Positions 31,426 to 38,448 of a DNA stretch of 47,703 nt are shown here, piece after piece. Both the position numbers and the translations under genes were made by a program. Below the pieces are notes generated by a model. It saw only the letters and a program-made list of their open reading frames with translations. It was not told the origin of the DNA and did not search any database. Numbering within the stretch: position 1 is the first letter of the stretch; every line of letters starts with the position of its first letter. The DNA comes from Planotetraspora kaengkrachanensis (GTDB lineage: Bacteria > Actinomycetota > Actinomycetes > Streptosporangiales > Streptosporangiaceae): assembly GCF_016862895.1 (NCBI RefSeq), contig NZ_BONV01000059.1:1-47703 (forward strand), in the 5' to 3' direction.

Positions 31426-32019
31426 ATGCCCAAGATCGTCGATCACGAGGCGCGGCGGCGGCACATCGTCGACGCCCTGCTCCGCATCGCGTCCAGGGAC
31501 GGGCTGGACGCGGTGAGCCTGCGGGAGGTCGCGGCGGAGGCAGGCGTGTCGATGGGCATGATCCAGCACTATTTCGCCACCAAGGACCGGATGCTCATGT
31601 TCGCCCTCACCCAGCTGAACGCCAGGATCGGCGAACGGGTGGCCGCCGCCATGGACGCGCCGTCGCCACGGGCGTTCCTGCGGGCCGCGATCCTGGAGCT
31701 TCTCCCGCTCGACGACGAGCGCCGTTCGGAGGCCCGCATCGGCCTCGCCTTTCTGGCCCGATCAGTCGTCGCCGATGAGCCGGCGGATCTGCTCCGCCAG
31801 GCCCTGCCGTACGTCATCGGTTTCTATGCCGAGCAGATCCGCGCCGCGCAGGAACTCGGCCAGGTGCACGCGGACCTCGACTCGCGGATCGAGGCGGTGA
31901 TCCTGTACACGATGGCCCAGGGGCTGGCGAACCCCGCCCTGATCGGCCACCTCTCTTCAGACGATGTGGTCGCGACGGTCGACTACCACCTCGACCGGCT
32001 CTTCCTCACGCCCGGGTGA
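31426..32019 (+). CDS. TetR-family regulator of the divergent glycosyltransferase
   Basis: 197 residues from ATG 31426. The N-terminal HTH (about 8-55) reads [40 protein letters not shown]. The C-terminal ligand-binding region is helical ([19 protein letters not shown]). The HTH resembles BetI-like TetR proteins ([13 protein letters not shown]). It is divergent from the glycosyltransferase, with an operator between them. Its 3' end overlaps the convergent sigma factor gene by 14 bases. Confidence 0.94.
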   Translation: MPKIVDHEARRRHIVDALLRIASRDGLDAVSLREVAAEAGVSMGMIQHYFATKDRMLMFALTQLNARIGERVAAAMDAPSPRAFLRAAILELLPLDDERRSEARIGLAFLARSVVADEPADLLRQALPYVIGFYAEQIRAAQELGQVHADLDSRIEAVILYTMAQGLANPALIGHLSSDDVVATVDYHLDRLFLTPG

Positions 32020-33229
32020 TCGCGTCGCGACGGCGGGACAGGAAGGCGCGCTCCGCCGCGTTGCCCGCGCAGGCGATCGCCGCCTCGTAGGCCCGCACGG
32101 CCTCCGCGTCGCGGCCCAGGCGCCGGAGCAGGTCGGCGCGTACGGCATGGAAGAGGTGGTAGCCGCCCAAGTCGAGATCGTCGACGAGGGCGAGCGCCGA
32201 TCCCGGCCCGTCGATCTCGGCCACGGCGACGGCGCGGTTGAGGGCCACGACCGGCGTCGGCGTGAACGTCAGGAGCAGGTCGTACAGCTGGAGGATCTGC
32301 CGCCAGTCGGTCTCTGCGGCGGTCGCCGCGTCGCTGTGGACGGCGTTGATCGCCGCCTGGATCTGGTACGGCCCGGGCCTGTCGCGGCGCAGGCAGCGCC
32401 GGACGATCCGCCGCCCCTCCTCCGCGAGGTCGCGATCCCACAGGCTCCGGTCCTGGTCGGCAAGCAGGACCAGGTCTCCGGCCGGCGTGGTGCGGGCCTT
32501 CCCGCGCGATTGGACGAGCATCATCAGCGCGAGGAGCCCCATGACCTCCGGTTCGTCGGGCATGAGCTCGGCCAGGAGCCGTCCCAGCCGGACGGCCTCG
32601 GCACAGAGCTCCTCGCGGACCAGGCGATCGCCCGAACCGGCCGCATACCCCTCGTTGAAGATCAGGTATACGACGGCGAGCACGGCCTGGAGCCGCTCGG
32701 GCAGGTCGGCCTCCCTCGGCACCCGATAGGGGATGCGCGTGTCACGGATCTTGCCCTTGGCCCGGACCAGCCGCTGGGCCATGGTCGCCTCGGGCACCAG
32801 GAACGCGCCCGCGATCTCGGTGGTGGTCAACCCGCCCAGGAGCCGCAGCGTCAGCGCGACCTGGGCGGCCGGAGCGAGCGCGGGATGGCAGCAGGTGAAG
32901 ATCAGACGCAGCCGGTCGTCGTGCAAGGGCCCCTCCTCTGCCGGGGCGTCCCGGGCGTGCAACAGGGCCGCCTGGGCATGCCTGTCCTCGCGCGACGCCT
33001 CGCGCCGCAGGCGGTCGATCGCCCGGTTGCGGGCGGTGGTGACGATCCATCCCGCGGGGCTCGCCGGCCGTCCGTCGGAGGGCCACCGCAGCAACGCCGT
33101 CGCGAACGCGTCCTGAACGGCCTCCTCGGCGATGTCGACGTCGCCGAAGGCGCGGACCAGCACGGCCACCGCCCGGCCGTACTCCCGGCGGAACACGCCC
33201 TCTATCTCCGATGTGGACACGGACGCCAT
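32006..33229 (-). CDS. ECF sigma factor of the ECF42 type (DUF6596)
   Basis: 407 residues from ATG at 33229. Region 2 (about 8-75) includes [20 protein letters not shown] and [18 protein letters not shown]-like [18 protein letters not shown]. Region 4 has [20 protein letters not shown]. The 200-residue C-terminal extension with [25 protein letters not shown] and AINAVHS is the DUF6596/TPR-like part unique to ECF41/42-type proteins. ECF42 genes normally sit beside a DGPF/YCII-domain gene. None is adjacent here, and no anti-sigma gene either. Start uncertain; no strong ribosome site. Confidence 0.92.
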   Translation of the reverse strand: MASVSTSEIEGVFRREYGRAVAVLVRAFGDVDIAEEAVQDAFATALLRWPSDGRPASPAGWIVTTARNRAIDRLRREASREDRHAQAALLHARDAPAEEGPLHDDRLRLIFTCCHPALAPAAQVALTLRLLGGLTTTEIAGAFLVPEATMAQRLVRAKGKIRDTRIPYRVPREADLPERLQAVLAVVYLIFNEGYAAGSGDRLVREELCAEAVRLGRLLAELMPDEPEVMGLLALMMLVQSRGKARTTPAGDLVLLADQDRSLWDRDLAEEGRRIVRRCLRRDRPGPYQIQAAINAVHSDAATAAETDWRQILQLYDLLLTFTPTPVVALNRAVAVAEIDGPGSALALVDDLDLGGYHLFHAVRADLLRRLGRDAEAVRAYEAAIACAGNAAERAFLSRRRDAITRA

Positions 33230-33369
33230 GGCGGACGTCGACCCGTCCTCTCTCTTCTGCGCGGCCCGGCCCCGCTCGAGACGGCCGGCCCGATCCGGCC
33301 TCCACCGTCTACACGAACGGGATCCGCCCGGATCGACAACGCGACCCGAACTCTCGTCTCTGGGGCAGG

Positions 33370-33894
33370 ATGTCACGCATGCTGATCCTTCTGTCCGGAT
33401 TGCCGGGGACCGGGAAGAGCACGCTGGCGGACGCACTCGGCCGCGCGCTTCCGGCGGCGGTCTTCTCCGTCGATCCGATCGAGTCCGTCATGGTGGCCGC
33501 CGGGTTGCCGCGAGGATTCACCACAGGTCTCGCGGCGTACGGCGTGGCCCAGCGGCTGACCGGCGACCACCTCGCGCTCGGCCAGTCGGTGGTGGCGGAC
33601 GCCGTCAACGACGTCGAGGAGGCGCGGGACGCCTGGCGCGAGATCGCCGCCCGCAACGGCGTACGGCTCCGCGTCGTCGAGTGCGTGTGCTCCGATCCGG
33701 CGCTGCACAGGGAACGCCTGGAAGCACGTGATCGCGGCCTGGCCATACCCGAGCCGACCTGGGACTCCGTACAGCGCCGGCGAGAAGGGTGGAGGCCCTG
33801 GCCCGAGCAGACCGTGGTGGCCGACTCCGCGAGGTCCCTGCCGGAGAACCTCTCCATGGTCCTCGCGGCCCACCGGCCGCCGGCCGCGACGTAG
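33370..33894 (+). CDS. P-loop kinase-like AAA protein (zeta-toxin/chloramphenicol-phosphotransferase-like group)
   Basis: 174 residues from ATG 33370; a second ATG at 33379 has a better-placed AGGA. Walker A is [11 protein letters not shown] (about 8-18). [11 protein letters not shown] is a probable acidic metal-binding loop. The lid region has [20 protein letters not shown], seen in small-molecule kinases of this group. It probably phosphorylates a small substrate using ATP; which is unknown. No antitoxin gene is adjacent, so a toxin role is not supported. Confidence 0.88.
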   Translation: MSRMLILLSGLPGTGKSTLADALGRALPAAVFSVDPIESVMVAAGLPRGFTTGLAAYGVAQRLTGDHLALGQSVVADAVNDVEEARDAWREIAARNGVRLRVVECVCSDPALHRERLEARDRGLAIPEPTWDSVQRRREGWRPWPEQTVVADSARSLPENLSMVLAAHRPPAAT

Positions 33895-33967
33895 GGGCAT
33901 CCGGACGTTCCCCCTATCCGGCGACATTCTTCCGTTTCGTCAGCGATCACGCTGGTAGCTTGCCGTG

Positions 33968-34924
33968 ATGTTCTCGCTGCAGGAGCCACCGCTTTTCTCG
34001 CGGCTCAAGGCCGCACAACGCGTTCTCGTGGCGGGCGCCGGCGGTGGGTTCGACGTCTTCGCCGGCCTCCCCATCGCCCTCTCGCTGTGGGAGTCGGGCA
34101 AGCAGGTCCATCTGGCGAACCTCTCGTTCAGCGAACTGGCCGGCCTTGACCTGGACGTCTGGCTGGACGAGGACGTGGCCGCGATCACCCCGGCCACGCA
34201 GATCCGCGACTGGTACTTTCCCGAACGGTCGCTGGCCCGCTGGCTCGAGGCGAACGGCCTGCCGTCCACCGTGTACGCCTTCCCACGGGTGGGCGTCCGG
34301 CCGCTGCGGCAGGCCTATCGCACATTGGCGGAGCGGTTGGATCTCGACGCGATCGTGCTGGTCGACGGCGGCACCGACATTCTCATGCGCGGCGACGAGG
34401 CGGGGCTGGGCACTCCGGAGGAGGACATGGCGAGCCTGGCGGCGGTTCACGGCCTCGACGTCCCCGACAAGATCGTGGTCTGTCTCGGCTTCGGCGTCGA
34501 CGCCTACCACGGCGTCAACCACGTCCACGTGCTGGAGAACCTGTCGGCGCTCGACCGCGACGGCGCGTATCTGGGGGCGTTCTCCATTCCCCGCAGCAGC
34601 CGGGAGGGTGCGCTCTACCTGGACGCCGTCGCCCGCGCCCAGGCCGACGTTCCTCGCCATCCGAGCATCGTCAACGGGTCGATCGCCGCGGCGATACGCG
34701 GCGAGTTCGGCGACGTGCAGTTCACTGAACGGACTCGGAACAGCGAACTGTTCGTCAATCCGCTCATGGCCCTCTACTTCGCAGTGGACGCCGACGGCCT
34801 GGCCCGCCGTTCCCTCTACCTCGACCGCCTGGAGAACACCGTCCTGATGAGGCAGATCAGCACGATCATCGACGAGTTCCGCGAGGAGCGCACCCGCCGT
34901 CCACCCAGGGCGTTTCCGCACTGA
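33968..34924 (+). CDS. DUF1152-domain protein
   Basis: 318 residues from ATG 33968 (a GTG three bases earlier is possible). Starts with a nucleotide-binding-like GAGGGFDVFAGLP (about 24-36), then LANLSFSEL, VLVDGGTDILMRGDE and CLGFGVDAYHGVNH. The DUF1152 family has no established biochemical function; the Gly-rich start and DGGTD suggest a Rossmann-like fold. The gene's 3' end abuts a probable pseudogene. Confidence 0.88.
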   Translation: MFSLQEPPLFSRLKAAQRVLVAGAGGGFDVFAGLPIALSLWESGKQVHLANLSFSELAGLDLDVWLDEDVAAITPATQIRDWYFPERSLARWLEANGLPSTVYAFPRVGVRPLRQAYRTLAERLDLDAIVLVDGGTDILMRGDEAGLGTPEEDMASLAAVHGLDVPDKIVVCLGFGVDAYHGVNHVHVLENLSALDRDGAYLGAFSIPRSSREGALYLDAVARAQADVPRHPSIVNGSIAAAIRGEFGDVQFTERTRNSELFVNPLMALYFAVDADGLARRSLYLDRLENTVLMRQISTIIDEFREERTRRPPRAFPH

Positions 34925-35160
34925 CCTCCGGCCGGCGGTCCTGCTGACCTTCCACGACGGCGACAGCATCTGTCAGCAGCCGCCCTTCACCTTCCCCGGC
35001 GTACGGCTGTCGGATCTGGCGGCCCACCTTCGCGCCACGACGGACGATCTCTGGCCGGTCGTACGGCGAGCACGGCGAGGCGCACCGCTTCGCGCTGGCG
35101 CAACTGGCGGACCCGCGTTCGCTGCCGCGCTGCGCCACGGTCTGTGACCCGTTCGAGTAG
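34923..35160 (+). pseudogene. Broken gene remnant with internal frameshift
   Basis: Two adjacent stretches with strong coding-type third-position bias lie in different plus-strand frames. The first (34923 to about 35063) reads VLLTFHDGDSICQQPPF, then FPGVRLSDLAAHL and DDLWPVV. After one extra base the frame changes to YGEHGEAHRFALAQLADP, ending CDPFE and TAG at 35158-35160. No start codon or N-terminal part is visible; it merges into the DUF1152 end. Family not recognised. A sequencing error at about 35063 could also explain the shift, but the missing 5' end would remain. The rest of the 34925-35305 gap shows nothing else. Confidence 0.5.
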
Positions 35161-35305
35161 CGAACGCAGAAGAGCCGGGGGGCACCACGTGGCCGGCGAC
35201 CACAGGACCCCTCGACCCTTCTTCATCGCGCGCGAGCGCGGGGAGGACCGCACCGCGGCGACGGCCACCCGCCCGTCGGGGCGAGCCGGCCGGAGGACGC
35301 GCCGA

Positions 35306-35854
35306 TCACTTGTCCGCGGGCTGGTAGATCAGGGAGAGCACACCGGTCTTGAAGGTCGTCGAAGAAGTGAGCTTCAGCGGGATCTGCTGCCCCTCCTCGA
35401 ACAGCCGCTGCCCCTTGCCGACGGCGATCGGGTGGACCAGAAGACGGAGTTCGTCGAGCAGGCCGTGGCGCAACAGCGAGCGGACGAGCGTGGTGCTGCC
35501 GCTCATGCTGATGTTCTTGCCCGGCCGGTTCTTCAGCTCGGTGATCTGCTCGACCAGGTCGCCGCGGAGCAGCGTGGTGTTCTCCCAGTCCGCGGACTCG
35601 AGCGTCGTCGAGGCGACGTACTTGCTGATGTTGTTGATGAAACCGGCGAACGGGTCGTCCTCGGCGGTCTTGCCGGGCCAGTAGGCGGCCCATTCCTGGT
35701 ACATGACCCGCCCCATGAGGAGCGCGTCCGACTCCTCCATCTGGGCGCCGATGGCCGCGCCCATGTCGTCGTCGAAGTAGGGGAAGTGCCACTGGTCAGG
35801 GGCCTCGACGACGCCGTCCAGCGAAATGAAGAACCCTGCGATGATCTTGCGCAT
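35306..35854 (-). CDS. RibD C-terminal/dihydrofolate-reductase-like protein
   Basis: 182 residues. Begins MRKIIAGFFISLDGVVEAPD, the typical start of the stand-alone RibD C-terminal group. LLMGRVMYQEWAAYW and NISMSGSTTLVRSLLRHGLLDELRLLVHP (given in pieces: SMSGSTTLVRSL and DELRLLVHP) mark the NADPH-binding core, and VGKGQRLFEE follows. These small reductases are common in actinomycetes; the substrate is usually unknown. It is divergent from a TetR gene 225 bases away; a shared operator was not found with confidence. Confidence 0.92.
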   Translation of the reverse strand: MRKIIAGFFISLDGVVEAPDQWHFPYFDDDMGAAIGAQMEESDALLMGRVMYQEWAAYWPGKTAEDDPFAGFINNISKYVASTTLESADWENTTLLRGDLVEQITELKNRPGKNISMSGSTTLVRSLLRHGLLDELRLLVHPIAVGKGQRLFEEGQQIPLKLTSSTTFKTGVLSLIYQPADK

Positions 35855-36079
35855 GTCCGGTTTCCCGTCTCTCGTGGTGTGGCATCAGCCTTCCACCGAC
35901 AACTTGTTTCGTCAAGACAGTTTTTTCATTCGGTGATGTATGTGACACAGCTCACGACGCGCTTCGAAATAAGCCCGGACGGTTCCCCTGTTTGCACGTA
36001 CGTCACAGAAACGGGGAGAAGTTCCCCACTTATGTACGACAGGTAACGAAAGTTCTTACGGCAGACGACTGGGGGCACC

Positions 36080-36733
36080 GTGGGCAGCGTGAGCATGACC
36101 GCCGAGCGGAGCCGTGGTCCGAGGATGCGGGCGGACGCGTCACGCAACCGGGAGCGGATCGTGGCCGCCGCGCGCGAGGCGTTCGTGGAGCATGGCGCCG
36201 AGGTGACCCTCGACGAGATCGCGCGACGGGCCGGAGTGGGGAACGCCACCATCTACCGGCACTTCGCCGACCGGTCGGAACTGATCCGCCAGGTGACCCT
36301 GGAGGTCATGAACCGGATAGTGGAGCTCGCGGAGTCCTCCCTCGCCGGCGAGGGGGACGCGTTCGAGGCGCTGCGGCGCTTCGTCCACGGCGCCGCCGAC
36401 GAGCGGATCGGGGCCCTGTGCCCGATCCTGTCGGACGGCTGCCGGCCGGTGGCGGAAGAGCTCGCGGACAAGCGTGACCGTCTCGAACGGGCCGTGCAGG
36501 GCATCATGGACCGCGCCCGCGAAGCGGGCTCGCTGCGCCCCGACGTCGGCCCCGGAGACATCCTGATCGCGCTGCCGCAGCTCACCCGCCCGCTGCCCGG
36601 CACCGGCTGCCTGAGCCTCGGCCGGTTCATCGATCGCCATCTCGATCTGTTCCTCGACGGGCTCCGCGCTCCTGCGCGCACTCCCCTGCCCGGTCCCGCC
36701 GCCACCTTCGAGGATCTTCGCGGCCAGAACTGA
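36080..36733 (+). CDS. TetR-family regulator preceding a DHA2 exporter
   Basis: 217 residues from GTG 36080, 3 bases after a GGGGGC tract; ATG at 36095 is an alternative. HTH (about 25-70): RERIVAAAREAFVEHGAEVT, LDEIARRAGVGNATIYRHFA. The C-terminal region resembles the SCO/Rv-type TetR_C group (ALRRFVHGAADERIGALCPI). The MFS gene begins 73 bases downstream on the same strand, so it most likely represses its own operon and the exporter. The upstream region has GGGGA-N5-TCCCC near 36013-36027, of unknown use. Confidence 0.92.
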   Translation: MGSVSMTAERSRGPRMRADASRNRERIVAAAREAFVEHGAEVTLDEIARRAGVGNATIYRHFADRSELIRQVTLEVMNRIVELAESSLAGEGDAFEALRRFVHGAADERIGALCPILSDGCRPVAEELADKRDRLERAVQGIMDRAREAGSLRPDVGPGDILIALPQLTRPLPGTGCLSLGRFIDRHLDLFLDGLRAPARTPLPGPAATFEDLRGQN

Positions 36734-36773
36734 CGACGCCCACACCCCATAGCCCCTTTTCCCTCACCCGCCG

Positions 36774-36802
36774 TTCACCTGCAATTTCGCTTTTCCTACA
36801 TC
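36774..36802 (+). promoter_or_regulatory. Possible promoter giving a leaderless exporter transcript
   Basis: TTCACC (36774-36779), a 17-base spacer and TACATC (36797-36802), ending 4 bases before GTG 36807. No ribosome site precedes either candidate start, which fits leaderless translation. Confidence 0.4.
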
Positions 36803-36806
36803 GTTA

Positions 36807-38336
36807 GTGAGTCTCTCCATGCCTGAAACGGCCCAGGTCCAGCCGGACCCGCGGCGCTGGAAAGCCCTTGCGTTCATCGCCATCGCCCAGTTGATGGTCG
36901 TGCTCGACGGAACCATCGTGAACATCGCGTTGCCCTCCGCCCAGGCCGACCTCGGAATCTCCGACACCAACCGCCAGTGGGTCATCACGGCCTACGCGCT
37001 GGCGTTCGGCGGCCTGCTGCTCTTCGGCGGCCGCATCGCCGACCTCTGGGGGCGCAAGCGCGCCTTCACCACCGGCCTGATCGGTTTCGCCACGGCGTCG
37101 GCCATCGGGGGCGCCGCCGCCAACGAGGCGATGCTGCTCGGCGCCCGCGCGCTGCAAGGTGCGTTCGGCGCGCTGCTCGCTCCCGCCGCTCTTTCGCTGC
37201 TCGCGGTGACGTTCACCGAGGTCAGGGAACGCGCGAAGGCGTTCGGGATCTACGGCGCCATCGCCGGCGGCGGCGGCGCCCTCGGCCTGATCCTCGGCGG
37301 CTTCCTCACCGAGTACCTCGACTGGCGCTGGACGTTCTTCGTCAACATCCCCTTCGCCGTCGTCGCCGCGGCCGGCGCGTTCTTCGTCATCCGCGAGCCG
37401 GCCGGCGGCCGCAACGGCAACGGCCTGGACATCCCCGGCGTCGTCCTGGCGACCCTCGGCCTCGTCTCCCTCGTCTACGCCTTCACCCGCGCCGAGACCG
37501 ACGGCTGGACCGCGGGCGCGACCATCGGCCTGTTCGTCGGGGCCGTCGTGCTGCTCGGCGCGTTCGCGCTGGTCGAGAGCAAGGTGCGGTCTCCGCTCCT
37601 GCCCCTGCGCGTGGTGACCGACCGCAACCGCGGCGGCGTCTACCTGTCGCTCGGCCTGGCCATCATCGCGATGTTCGGCCTGTTCCTCTTCCTGACCTAC
37701 TACCTGCAGGTCATCAAGGGATATTCGCCGGTGCAGACGGGCTTCGCCTTCCTTCCGATGATCGCCGGAATGATCATCGGCTCCACGCAGATCGGCGCCC
37801 GCCTCATGACCCGGGTGCCGCCGCGCCTGTTGATGGCGCCGGGCTTCCTGACCGCCGCCATCGGCATGCTGATCCTGACCCAGATGCAGACCGACAGCTC
37901 CTACGCCGGGCTGGTCCTGCCCGCGCAGATCCTGCTCGGCCTCGGCATGGGCACGGCGTTCATGCCGGCGATGAGCCTCGCGACGTACGGCGTCCAGCCG
38001 CGCGACGCGGGCGTGGCCTCCGCGATGGTCAACACCTCGCAGCAGGTCGGCGGCGCGATCGGCACCGCTCTGCTCAACACCATCGCCGCGAGCGCCCTCA
38101 CCGACTGGATCGCCTCGCACCAGGCCCAGGCGGCCACCCTCGGGACGGTCCGCTTCGCCAACGAGGCTGCGGTGCACGGCTACGCCACCGCGATCTGGTG
38201 GGCGGTCGGCATCCTGCTGGCGTCGGCGATCATCGCGGTCACCTTCATCAACACCGGGCGCCAGGGCTCCGTCGTGGTCTCGTCCTCGGACGACCAGGAC
38301 CAGGACCAGGCGACGGTCCCGGTGATGTCGCACTGA
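36807..38336 (+). CDS. DHA2-family (EmrB/QacA-type) 14-helix MFS exporter
   Basis: 509 residues from GTG 36807; ATG at 36819 is equally possible. Helix 1 motif LMVVLDGTIVNIALPSAQ is diagnostic of DHA2 (D1 motif). GGRIADLWGRKRAF is the MFS motif A, and GPALGLILGG-like GGGGALGLILGGFL carries motif C. Fourteen helices are visible. These drug:proton antiporters export cationic or amphipathic drugs. The TetR gene upstream on the same strand is its probable regulator. The C-terminus is acidic (SSDDQDQDQ). Confidence 0.94.
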   Translation: MSLSMPETAQVQPDPRRWKALAFIAIAQLMVVLDGTIVNIALPSAQADLGISDTNRQWVITAYALAFGGLLLFGGRIADLWGRKRAFTTGLIGFATASAIGGAAANEAMLLGARALQGAFGALLAPAALSLLAVTFTEVRERAKAFGIYGAIAGGGGALGLILGGFLTEYLDWRWTFFVNIPFAVVAAAGAFFVIREPAGGRNGNGLDIPGVVLATLGLVSLVYAFTRAETDGWTAGATIGLFVGAVVLLGAFALVESKVRSPLLPLRVVTDRNRGGVYLSLGLAIIAMFGLFLFLTYYLQVIKGYSPVQTGFAFLPMIAGMIIGSTQIGARLMTRVPPRLLMAPGFLTAAIGMLILTQMQTDSSYAGLVLPAQILLGLGMGTAFMPAMSLATYGVQPRDAGVASAMVNTSQQVGGAIGTALLNTIAASALTDWIASHQAQAATLGTVRFANEAAVHGYATAIWWAVGILLASAIIAVTFINTGRQGSVVVSSSDDQDQDQATVPVMSH

Positions 38337-38359
38337 CCGGCGTCGGCCGTACATGAGTC

Positions 38360-38387
38360 GAGGGGCCCGGCCTGTGCCGGGCCCCTC
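38360..38387. terminator. 12-bp perfect hairpin after the DHA2 exporter
   Basis: GAGGGGCCCGGC, loop CTGT, GCCGGGCCCCTC. It lies 24 bases past the exporter stop and faces valS. No T tract. Confidence 0.8.
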
Positions 38388-38411
38388 ACCCGACAACCAG
38401 GGTTCAAGCAC

Positions 38412-38442
38412 GTGAGGGCCGCCGGGAACCGGCGGCCCTCAC
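38412..38442. terminator. 14-bp perfect hairpin after valS
   Basis: GTGAGGGCCGCCGG, loop GAA, CCGGCGGCCCTCAC, only 7 bases beyond the valS stop. With the hairpin at 38360-38387 it forms a back-to-back bidirectional terminator between convergent genes. Confidence 0.8.
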
Positions 38443-38448
38443 CGCGTC

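Noticed and set aside
33370-33894. Zeta-toxin of a toxin-antitoxin pair
   Set aside because: P-loop kinase fold fits, but no antitoxin gene adjoins it and similar kinases have other roles.
35855-36079. Shared TetR operator between the RibD-type gene and TetR
   Set aside because: Several short partial repeats (TACGTCACAG, TACGACAG) exist but none is a convincing inverted repeat.
36804-38411. 535-codon open frame opposite the DHA2 exporter
   Set aside because: Antisense of a clear 14-helix transporter; hydrophilic low-complexity composition.
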